From: Subdoligranulum variabile | GTDB taxonomy: Bacteria > Bacillota > Clostridia > Oscillospirales > Ruminococcaceae | Direction: 5' to 3' | NCBI RefSeq assembly: GCF_025152575.1 | Contig: NZ_CP102293.1 | Coordinates: 1,984,001-2,048,000, forward strand | Length of the DNA: 64,000 nt | Part shown: positions 30,301 to 36,320 of the stretch, piece by piece | How positions within the stretch are numbered: position 1 is the first letter of the stretch | How the letters are laid out: every line of letters starts with the position of its first letter | Position numbers and translations under genes: made by a program | Notes under the pieces: model-generated | Told to the model about the DNA's origin: nothing | Databases searched by the model: none | Seen by the model: the letters and a program-made list of their open reading frames with translations, nothing else

Positions 30301-32887
30301 CTACGGCACCTACGTCGACAAGGACGGCGGCGAGCGGGACCGCATGCGTGCCAATATCGAGAGCTACGCCCAGCGCTACGGCCATTTCTACGGCATCTCG
30401 GCCAACTGGATCACCAACGCACCGGCCATTCTCAACGGTTTCGTGAACATCCAGTATGACACCCGGTTCAACTTCCCGGCCAACTCCGTGACGAACCAGG
30501 GCGAACAGGTCCAGGGGGTGACCCAGGATCCCGTCATCAAGTGGGTGTACGAGGCCGTCGGTGCCTATTCCGACATGGGCGGCGTGGGTGCCTACGCCAA
30601 CGGTACCGACGTCTACTGTGTGGCCTATCCGGCCATCGGCACCGACTTCACCTTCTATGCCCTGACCCATGAGACCGCCCACAACCAGGACGGCCGCTAC
30701 TTCTACGCCGGCTACGGCCGCCGCAGCGGTACCGGTGCCGAGGCCCACGCCGACGGCAACATCGCCCAGCAGATCGAGGACGGCAGCATGGTGTTCAACA
30801 TCTCCCGCATCTGCGATCCGGCCAGCGATGTGACCAACAATCTCAGTTATACCCGCATCGAGACTGCCGACCGGGTCAAGGACTACTACGCCAAGATGTT
30901 CGATACCTCCTATGTCATCGACTACCTGGCAGGGCAGGCCTTCCTGCGGCTGACACCGGAGGAGCAGGCCCGGGTGGCCGTGCAGGCCACCGAGGAGCCC
31001 CAGGGCAACTCCTTCCGCTCCATCTATACCCGTCTGACCGCCGACCAGCTCCGCGATATGCACCTGGAGTCCATGGCGGACCTGTGGGACAACCGGATCG
31101 CCGTCAAGACCCCGGGCAACCGGGCATCCGGCGGCGGCTCCTACGGCTACGAGAGCTTCTACGAGATCAACTGGTATCAGCCCCACTGCGACACGGGCGT
31201 CACCGACAGCCACTCCTTCAAGCGGCTGGGCCAGGAGATGCTGGGCATCGGCGGCTATGAGGACGGCTATGTGACCTACATTTCCGCCCGGAGCAAGACA
31301 GATCTGGAGGCACTGCGCACCATCACCGGCAATCCCGACCTCACCTGGCGGGACTACAAGCTGGGACGGTACGATTATGTGGCTGCCAATCTGGACAGCA
31401 TCCCCTACTTTGAGCCGGAAGCGGTGATCCAGGCCTTTATGGAGGCCTTCCGCCAGGACAACGACAAGCGCGCCAGCAGCATCGCGCTGCAGCGCACGCT
31501 GTACGGCATCGTCAAGCGGGCCACCGGGGACTTTGTTACCGGCGGCATCTACGGCGTGGAGCCCACCCGCATCACCACGGCGGAACAGCTGGTCCAGGCG
31601 GTGGCGGACAATCCCATGGGCTACTACCTGCTGGAAAACGACATCGACTTCACCGATCTGTCCGCGGACCAGGGCGCATACATCGCGGCCCGGTTCATCG
31701 GCACGCTGGACGGCAACGGCCACAGCCTGACGGGGGTGTCCCACACCCTCTTCAAGGAGATGGTCTACGGCCAGATCCTCAACCTGACCATCCAGTCGCC
31801 CGCCTACAGCGGCGACGCGGCGGCTTACCTGGCCCTCAGCGCCAAGAACACCGTCCTGGAGAATGTCAAAATCGAAAATGCCGACCTCAACCTGCCGCTG
31901 GTCAAACAGAAATCCGGCGGTTACTACGAATGGGGCGAGGTGGGCACTACCATCGGCCAGAAGACCCTCTCCACACCGGAAGAACTGCTGGCCATCGCCG
32001 GGTCGGATACCGCCCGCAAGATGGACTACCGTCTCACCGAAGACCTGGATTTCAGCGGCATCGCCCTCAGCGGTGCGGTGGTGAACGGTACCTTCAGCGG
32101 CAAGCTGGACGGCGACGGGCACACCATCCGCGGCCTGACCGCGCCGCTCTTTGAAACGGTGGACGGCGCCGAGGTGAAAAACCTCACCCTGGCTGACGCG
32201 GCCCTCACCGGCAACGGGTACAAGGGACTGTTCTGCAATACCCTCATCGCCAGCCGGCTGGATAACGTCCGCATCACCGGCAGCTCCCTCACCAACAATT
32301 CCAACCAGGTGGGCATGGTGGCGGGGCTGATCCGCTCGGGCACCCTGACCCGCATCACCCTGGCCGACATCACCGTCGCCGCCAACAATACGGTGGGCGG
32401 TCTGGCAGGCCAGATGGACGGCACCACCCTCACCGACTGCCTGGTGACCGGCTCGGTCTCGGGCACCCTGAACAACAACCTGGGTTCCCGGGCCGGCGGC
32501 ATCACCGGCTGGCTCACCAGCAACAGCACGCTGCAAAACTGCTATGTGCGGGCGCTGATCTCCGGCGCCAAGCCTCAGGGCAACGGCGGCCTGATCGGCG
32601 GTCCCAACGTGGGTAGCGCCATGATCTACGATTCGGTCAGTCTGTCCACCGGCCCCAATGCCTTCCGCCTCAGCGGATTCCCCATCCTGGGCGCGGCCCG
32701 GAACCTCTATGAGCTGGACAGCTCGGACAGCCAGACCAGCGTCACCGATACGAACACCGAACAGATCCACGCCATCTCCGAGGAGGAGAGCCGTGACCCC
32801 GCCTTCTACACCGGCCGTCTCGGCTGGTCGGAGGAGGTGTGGGACTTCGCACCGGTGGCAGACGGCGGCACGCCGCAGCTGCGCTGA
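24308..32887 (+). CDS. Giant exported M26/Zmp-like zinc metalloprotease with cohesin and dockerin modules
   Basis: 2859 residues from ATG at 24308 (GAAGAGGAGG upstream; earlier in-frame codons lie in the leader). Signal peptide 1-27; cohesin-like beta domain about 28-162; Pro/Ala/Thr linker to 270; two membrane helices (about 276-298 and 307-328) with a basic turn; type-I dockerin 331-388 with two calcium loops (DLNDDSQVDYADV and DMDSDGQLTATDL). Four YEKN-type Ig-like repeat units follow (about 392-1207), then GLUG repeats (1341-1551), the catalytic region and a second GLUG block (about 2431-2850). The zinc site is HETAH 2121-2125 with Glu2145 exactly 20 residues after the last His, as in IgA1 proteases (M26). 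No LPXTG is seen. The target protein is unknown. Confidence 0.9.
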   Translation: MKRMRRLLGAVFLALTLCGGWTTAGAAELDRGVLQVSQGWVRKGETVDVTFSLDGARDIQDGINVLMGTLTYNQAVFQPLTAADIAAAADWDDVYYNPDTGRLLVISRAGDRDGGEVFRFKLKANASLSPAETAIAFSEVQASEGQGDLQPDAAQVPVQVISDQVSSGGGNPPAAGNGDAAAENAGQAPSAGTPAPTALPAVTPVPTAGTAAGGTAPQATKRPGATAMPDEAAEPTPTPAPIATPTAAPAATAAPATQESAPALGIDEVPPRDRTGFLIAGGIVLLILLLVLLATRKGWLGRKAGRILAALLAVGLIAVVCGGIVYGLQKKGDLNDDSQVDYADVAIFARHLVGLDSMDTPQRLAADMDSDGQLTATDLALLIRAVEKTVRYEVTLTSAAENRFFEKNQPAQLTFQAQVTYDAAITDVVVNGRSYPVERSGNLYTLTLDSGAAAGVLPCRFTAVTLAGGQEVAVDFTENIEVLKDIPRVEQYTIEDLVASAQMQATFTIQDPDGARTGATLELTREGDAGVEVIQTETLQAGENTVVLNVPEDTDCRLTICLPYDRTTGEMPESGTDYTGSTGLQKDVRFQMDYGFAFGELATLHDGGAQDRFGKHQAITLQFRSTNRTDFVPATLTVDGADYPVEAAGEDGLYRVTLPGFAESGARTITAQRLVLENGKAFALDGQTAAVEIQKELPTVGEVTFQEEEAGKRIRVSFTLNDPDNALANRKLVIKDADGGVLKEVSFTGNAFDGAVELDGTLTGNYTVEVVADWDLSINGSAPETDCLLGSRTFEAVPRVVIADFAADQTYYEKNAWAVLTCRLATNRPHGVETLTVNNLDLPVQEREDGLWQVSLPLGSQAGPQTLALSQAVLTDGTVVQVADRQTVEVLRDLPSLGSYESWDDFEKSQVHLSFVIRDPDGALTGGAAVLIAGEDGQQAARQEITASGEQTLVLPVTEGKPYTFTVTLTAARSTDGTQTAEETVLSCPIQMIRDYELEVSALTAVDADGAGTAYVEKNAPFTVRFTSQNKTQFVPQTLVSGETEYPLTPGEEGSYTLQLTAGGQAGPASFTADSLRMNNGKQVPIDGGRTLAYEVLRDAPSVTDFTHEKTEQDTLRVQFTLQDADGALESARVTIADETGRTLLDEAAESGPNEKTVPLGTGEHYTVTVRASYDRDSGALGGDANHHTDEEIFTREVAASRDAIELKDVESQTLYRATAEGVEKVDRLDITDGLPADTENYYAVIGMKDLPDFYAGIREFRLDEEAHRLYAVLDRDNLVAWRADGTRSNTYAFPVAYRQGDTDHALIESAAELFRQMASDLDGTFTLDCDLDAAGITGSYAVPGTFTGTLNGNGHTIYNLPAGLFQKLSKATVTDLVLEDAAVTTDAKGILAGSIDGGATVEKVFLVDCSLRNAAGNMVGGFTGSLTNATIRQSAAINLTLQADNTIGGMVGQTYAGSRIQDCYVTGKLQGTRVHNNLGARVGGITGWHSGTIIERCLTNVTIAAPSKTGNGGIIGGPSSANGSKISHCVSLGGGTAYRIAGFTVTLSSAEEVYEYAASNSTTNRTDGNADKVKEVSELTRAFYEDTLGLQDGVWYLDLAGGTRLPSLAGDPLPKNEADAEIEANANGIPSYQRLRAQPDYRADREIAYANLSRLMPFADTADWVAYGNALASDSTLLTRPIDYILPLDGDGSLVTGLELSAPDAVQRIRLVYTDGGAEELPVTFHKTQDDLLAVYRLGDTGLKYQFRGYLKDLSGLGLDTLVQTTSALDYDGDIAALTTETEGRLYRDYYNDTVHPRLDSVLRSLVLSQQEFPAYTASPAVQRLVQQRLQAPDLLTRTLYAYNYYDKWYSIHFAGVKLSDLLFFAGDLVAPDLSAKTLTDSLLNTTSALRGTNKTYDFYTQVLQPYTNRELLDFLARLAKGAGYDDPSDWFAAEFDGILVEQPAISQREGIEYRIWHAFQTLGSRRQIVLPIMTAPQQDMYLLSVPSQLIIGSMNRYGTYVDKDGGERDRMRANIESYAQRYGHFYGISANWITNAPAILNGFVNIQYDTRFNFPANSVTNQGEQVQGVTQDPVIKWVYEAVGAYSDMGGVGAYANGTDVYCVAYPAIGTDFTFYALTHETAHNQDGRYFYAGYGRRSGTGAEAHADGNIAQQIEDGSMVFNISRICDPASDVTNNLSYTRIETADRVKDYYAKMFDTSYVIDYLAGQAFLRLTPEEQARVAVQATEEPQGNSFRSIYTRLTADQLRDMHLESMADLWDNRIAVKTPGNRASGGGSYGYESFYEINWYQPHCDTGVTDSHSFKRLGQEMLGIGGYEDGYVTYISARSKTDLEALRTITGNPDLTWRDYKLGRYDYVAANLDSIPYFEPEAVIQAFMEAFRQDNDKRASSIALQRTLYGIVKRATGDFVTGGIYGVEPTRITTAEQLVQAVADNPMGYYLLENDIDFTDLSADQGAYIAARFIGTLDGNGHSLTGVSHTLFKEMVYGQILNLTIQSPAYSGDAAAYLALSAKNTVLENVKIENADLNLPLVKQKSGGYYEWGEVGTTIGQKTLSTPEELLAIAGSDTARKMDYRLTEDLDFSGIALSGAVVNGTFSGKLDGDGHTIRGLTAPLFETVDGAEVKNLTLADAALTGNGYKGLFCNTLIASRLDNVRITGSSLTNNSNQVGMVAGLIRSGTLTRITLADITVAANNTVGGLAGQMDGTTLTDCLVTGSVSGTLNNNLGSRAGGITGWLTSNSTLQNCYVRALISGAKPQGNGGLIGGPNVGSAMIYDSVSLSTGPNAFRLSGFPILGAARNLYELDSSDSQTSVTDTNTEQIHAISEEESRDPAFYTGRLGWSEEVWDFAPVADGGTPQLR

Positions 32888-32912
32888 GTTCCCCGTATCC
32901 CCCATAACACAG

Positions 32913-32954
32913 ACCGCCCCGGTCCTGCTTTGGCAGGGCCGGGGCGGTTTTTTG
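32913..32954 (+). terminator. Terminator of the protease gene
   Basis: 16-bp stem (32913-32928 with 32933-32948, one G-U) followed by T6. It lies between convergent genes and may also stop the leftward MATE transcript, though the minus strand lacks a T-run. Confidence 0.9.
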
Positions 32955-32968
32955 GCTGTGAAAACAGG

Positions 32969-34330
32969 TCAGTGGACTTCTGCGCGGAAGATGCGCCGCA
33001 GCATCCACAATCCCAGGGCGCACAGGAACACCTCGGTGATGAGCTGGGCGAAAGGCAGCCCGTAGAGGGGATAGAAATGGTTGAGCAGGAAGAGCAGCGG
33101 AATCTCCAGCACCAGCTTGCGGCAGATGGCAAAGAACAGGGCGTTGCGGCCCATGCCCAGGGCCTGGAAGACGCCCACCGCCAGAAAGTCGGTGCACAGG
33201 AAGACAAAGCCCAGGCTCATGACCCGCAAGAACCGGGTGCCGTAGCCCACGATCTGGTCGCTGTCCATGAAGGCGCGGATCATGGCCGGGGCGCCCAGGA
33301 AATAGACCGCCGTCAGGAAGAGCATGGAGCCCACGATGATGCGCAGGGCAAAGAGGATGGCCTCCTTCATGCGGGCGCGGTTGCCGCTGGCGTAGTTGTA
33401 GCTGACCAGCGGCATGATCCCCTGGGAGAAGCCCAGGGACATCTGCATGGGGATCATGTAGAGTTTCTGGCTGATGCCCATGGCGGCGATGGCGGCGGCG
33501 CCGAAGGGGGCGGTGAAGTTGTTCAGCAGGGTGGTGCCGGTGACGTTGAGCAGGTTCTGGATGGAGGCGGGGATGCCCACGCCCAGGATGTCCCGCACCT
33601 GGCTCATGGTCAGGCGGCGGAGCATTCTGGGATTCATCGAGACGAAGGTGCTGCCCTTCTTGATCCGGGCCAGCACCAGGAAGTACAGGCAGGCGATGCA
33701 GTTGGACAGGAAGGTGGCCAGCCCGGCGCCGGCGGCCCCCATGTTGAAGCCCCAGGGCAGGATGAAGATGGGATCCAGCAGGATGTTCAGAAGGCAGCCG
33801 CTCATGGTGCCGATGCTGGCGTGGAGGGTGCTGCCCTCGCTGCGGACCATGTAGCTCTGCACCACGTTGAGGATGGCAGGCAGCGCCCCGCAGAACACCG
33901 TCCACTGCATGTAGCCCAGGGTGGCGTTCAGCGTTTCGGCGTCGGTGCCCAGCAGCGTCAGCAGCGGAGTACGGAAGAGCAGGCAGAGGGCGGAAAAGAG
34001 CAGGCCGCTGCACAGCGCGCCGTAAAAGCCGAAGGCCGAGCAGGTGCGCACCTCGTCGTAGGCCTTGCGGCCCAGGTTGCGGCTCATGGCGCTGGACACC
34101 CCCACGCCGAAGAGGTTGTTCACGGCGTTGAAGGCCAGGGTCACGGGGTAGACCAGGGTGACGGCGGCGTTCTGGACCGGGTCGTTGAGCATCCCCACGA
34201 AGAAGGTGTCGGCCAGGTTGTAGAGGATGGTCACCAGGGAACTGATGACGATGGGGGTGGAAAGCTGCAGCACGGCGCCGGGCACCGGCATGTGCTCAAA
34301 CAGATATTCCTTGCTCTGGGGATTTTTCAT
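32969..34330 (-). CDS. MATE-family multidrug efflux transporter
   Basis: 453 residues from ATG at 34330; an in-frame GTG at 34369 would add 13 residues, and both have weak binding sites. Twelve membrane segments in two homologous halves. MATE features include LSTPIVISSLVTILYNLADTFFVG at the N-terminus and the matching IPASIQNLLNVTGTTLLNNF in the second half. The pump uses an ion gradient to export toxic compounds. Its promoter faces that of the MarR gene across a region with two copies of one operator, so MarR control is very likely. Confidence 0.9.
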   Translation of the reverse strand: MKNPQSKEYLFEHMPVPGAVLQLSTPIVISSLVTILYNLADTFFVGMLNDPVQNAAVTLVYPVTLAFNAVNNLFGVGVSSAMSRNLGRKAYDEVRTCSAFGFYGALCSGLLFSALCLLFRTPLLTLLGTDAETLNATLGYMQWTVFCGALPAILNVVQSYMVRSEGSTLHASIGTMSGCLLNILLDPIFILPWGFNMGAAGAGLATFLSNCIACLYFLVLARIKKGSTFVSMNPRMLRRLTMSQVRDILGVGIPASIQNLLNVTGTTLLNNFTAPFGAAAIAAMGISQKLYMIPMQMSLGFSQGIMPLVSYNYASGNRARMKEAILFALRIIVGSMLFLTAVYFLGAPAMIRAFMDSDQIVGYGTRFLRVMSLGFVFLCTDFLAVGVFQALGMGRNALFFAICRKLVLEIPLLFLLNHFYPLYGLPFAQLITEVFLCALGLWMLRRIFRAEVH

Positions 34331-34390
34331 GAACTTGGCGTCTCTCTCTTTTCTTTCGATGGAATCCACGGTCTTTCGTGTTTGTCTTTC

Positions 34391-34419
34391 AGTATACTAT
34401 AGAATCGTCCTTCTGTCAC
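34391..34419 (-). promoter_or_regulatory. Promoter of the MATE gene
   Basis: On the minus strand GTGACA (34414-34419), 17-base spacer, TATACT (34391-34396). A small inverted repeat ACCGCA/TGCGGT (34421-34439) lies directly upstream. Confidence 0.65.
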
Positions 34420-34453
34420 TACCGCAAAAAAGGTGCGGTAAAAAAATCCAGCC

Positions 34454-34511
34454 AAAAGTTGACAAGGCAACTTCCGACTGCTATACTTGAAAAGTTGTAA
34501 ACGCAACTTTT
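34454..34511. promoter_or_regulatory. Twin MarR-type operators around the marR promoter
   Basis: The inverted repeat AAGTTG-N6-CAACTT occurs twice: 34456-34473, over the -35, and 34490-34511 (extended to AAAAGTTG-N6-CAACTTTT), over the start site. The centres are 36 bases apart. The promoter itself is TTGACA (34459-34464), 17-base spacer, TATACT (34482-34487). Binding at both sites would block marR transcription and could also affect the divergent MATE promoter. Confidence 0.8.
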
Positions 34512-34534
34512 GAACAAAAGAGAGGGGGTTGTCC

Positions 34535-34975
34535 ATGGTCGAGCGGTTTGAGCGGTTTTCCCTGGCCATCGCCGAAAGTTCCCGCTGCTGGCACAAGCTG
34601 GCGGGGGAGGAGATGAAGGTCTACGGCCTCAAGGGGGCCCACGCTACCTACCTGACCATCCTGCTGCGCCATCCCAATGGGGTGACGGTTCCGGAGCTGT
34701 GCGAGCTGACCCTGAAGGACAAGTCCGACGCTTCCCGGATGCTGGCCATCCTGGAGGAGAAAGGGCTGGTCTGCAAGCAGGGGGGCTACGGCGGCAAGGT
34801 GGTGCTCACCGAAACCGGGCAGAAGGCGGCGCGCCAGGTGCAGCAGCGGGCCTGCCGTGCCGTGGAGGAAGCGGGCCGGGACCTGAGCGAGGCGGAGCGG
34901 GATACCTTTTACCGGGCGCTGGAATCCATCACGGACAACCTCCGGCGTCTGAGTCAAGAGGGGATCCCCGGATAA
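34535..34975 (+). CDS. MarR-family transcriptional regulator
   Basis: 146 residues from ATG at 34535, six bases after AGAGGGGG; TTG at 34529 is possible but too close. The winged-helix core reads GVTVPELCELTLKDKSDASRMLAILEEKGLV followed by the wing GGYGGKVVLTETG. MarR proteins are dimeric repressors released by small phenolic or amphipathic ligands. It is first in an operon with the choloylglycine-hydrolase-like gene and divergent from a MATE pump, and the twin operators in its own promoter imply autorepression. Confidence 0.92.
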   Translation: MVERFERFSLAIAESSRCWHKLAGEEMKVYGLKGAHATYLTILLRHPNGVTVPELCELTLKDKSDASRMLAILEEKGLVCKQGGYGGKVVLTETGQKAARQVQQRACRAVEEAGRDLSEAERDTFYRALESITDNLRRLSQEGIPG

Positions 34976-34999
34976 GAGGAAAGTGGAAAGGAAAAACCT

Positions 35000-36238
35000 A
35001 TGAATGCAGTGGAAGTAAAACCCAAACGGAGTGTAAAAAAGATCCTGCTGGCCGTGGTGGCCGTGCTGGTGGTGCTGGTCGTGGCCGCCGCCGCGGTGAT
35101 CTTCGGCATCTGGCATAACGAGATCGGCACCGTGGCCAGCATCAAGATGCTGCGGGAGCGCAACGACGACCATCAGGACGGCGCCGTCTACTCCATGAAC
35201 GTCCAGGGCGGCTTTTACCTGGACGATTTCGTGGCCCAGGGCGGCGTCAGCAACGATACCGAACTGATCCAGTTCATCACCGACCACATCACCCACGGCG
35301 TGGTGGACCTGAATATGACGGCCCCCACCATCGGCTGCTCCTCCTTCACCGCCACGGCGGAGAACGGGGATGCCCTGTTCGGCCGCAACTATGACTTCTC
35401 CAAGACCAACACCATGCTGGTCTTCACCGAGGCCAGCGAAGGCCGCCATGCCACCATCTCCACCACCGATCTGCAGTTCCTGGGCATCGACGTGGACCAG
35501 GACCTGAGCGGCCTGATGAATGAGGTCATCTGCCTGGCGGCGCCCTACACCCCGCTGGACGGCATCAACGACGCCGGCGTCAGCTGCGGCATCTACATGA
35601 CCTACCAGGGCGGCGACAAGACGGTGGCCACCGCCCAGGATACCGACAAGCCGGACTTCACCTCCACCACGCTGCTGCGTCTGATCCTGGACTACGCCGA
35701 CAACGTGGAGGAAGCGGTGGAGATCGCCTCCTCCTATGACCTGCACGACTCGGCGGATACCTCCTACCATTACATGGTGGCGGACGCCAGCGGCAAGAGC
35801 GCCATCCTGGAATGGACCAACGATGCCGCCACCGACGCCACCGACAACGACGGCAGCCAGCGCACCCTGAAGGTGATCTACAACGACCAGGACAGCGCCA
35901 TCGGCGAGCGGGAGGGCGCCAGCAACTTCCAGGTGGTGACCAACTTCGTGCTGCAGCCCGGCTATTATGAGGGTGTGGCCGCCGAGGAAAAGAAAGGCGC
36001 CGACCGCTACGACCATCTCTACGAGGCCCTGCAGGCCACCGACGGCGTGGTGGCCGACGAGCAGGCTGCCATGGACATTCTCCGGAGTGTGGGCCGCCGC
36101 ACCTGGGACAGCGACGACAAAAACAACTGCACCGTGCACAGCGTGGTCTACAACCTGACCCAGAAGACCGCCCTGTGGGTATCCAACGAAAATTACGACG
36201 ATCCCACGGCGGTATTCAGCTTCTCGCCGGCCCAATGA
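35000..36238 (+). CDS. Membrane-anchored choloylglycine hydrolase-family (Ntn) amidase
   Basis: 412 residues from ATG at 35000 (AAGTGGAAAGGAAAAACC upstream). Residues 14-37 form a signal-anchor helix. The Ntn-hydrolase core starts at Cys113 (PTIGCSSFTA). Arg129 and Asp132 stand at +16 and +19 from the Cys, the exact spacing of Cys2/Arg18/Asp21 in bile salt hydrolases, and GINDAGVSCGIYM gives the conserved Asn region. Activity would need cleavage before Cys113, unlike cytosolic bile salt hydrolases where only Met is lost. The substrate may be a bile conjugate, a penicillin-like amide or an N-acyl amino acid. Co-transcription with marR suggests a stress or detoxification role. Confidence 0.8.
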   Translation: MNAVEVKPKRSVKKILLAVVAVLVVLVVAAAAVIFGIWHNEIGTVASIKMLRERNDDHQDGAVYSMNVQGGFYLDDFVAQGGVSNDTELIQFITDHITHGVVDLNMTAPTIGCSSFTATAENGDALFGRNYDFSKTNTMLVFTEASEGRHATISTTDLQFLGIDVDQDLSGLMNEVICLAAPYTPLDGINDAGVSCGIYMTYQGGDKTVATAQDTDKPDFTSTTLLRLILDYADNVEEAVEIASSYDLHDSADTSYHYMVADASGKSAILEWTNDAATDATDNDGSQRTLKVIYNDQDSAIGEREGASNFQVVTNFVLQPGYYEGVAAEEKKGADRYDHLYEALQATDGVVADEQAAMDILRSVGRRTWDSDDKNNCTVHSVVYNLTQKTALWVSNENYDDPTAVFSFSPAQ

Positions 36239-36243
36239 TTCCT

Positions 36244-36272
36244 GCCCCCGTTTCTTGCGGCGAAACGGGGGC
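36244..36272. other. Hairpin after the amidase gene, overlapping the next promoter
   Basis: 11-bp GC-rich perfect stem (36244-36254 with 36262-36272). There is no T-run. Its loop contains the -35 (TTGCGG) of the downstream promoter. It may act as a weak terminator. Confidence 0.55.
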
Positions 36273-36290
36273 AATGGTATACTGATACCA
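36255..36290 (+). promoter_or_regulatory. Promoter and palindromic operator of the reductase/aconitase-X operon
   Basis: TTGCGG (36255-36260), 17-base spacer, TATACT (36278-36283). The perfect inverted repeat TGGTATACTGATACCA (36275-36290) covers the -10, a likely repressor site. Confidence 0.65.
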
Positions 36291-36320
36291 GAAACAACCC
36301 GCACAGAAAGGAGCATCCCT

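Noticed and set aside
24038..32905. Uninterrupted open frame of about 2955 codons antisense to the giant protease gene
   Set aside because: It mirrors the codon structure of a GC-rich gene; the translation is dominated by Gly, Val, His and Gln with no domain, no start signal and no signal peptide. Similar long antisense frames lie opposite most genes in this window.
36244..36272. Intrinsic terminator after the choloylglycine-hydrolase-like gene
   Set aside because: The stem is strong but no T-run follows and the -35 of the next promoter sits in its loop. Listed as a hairpin only.
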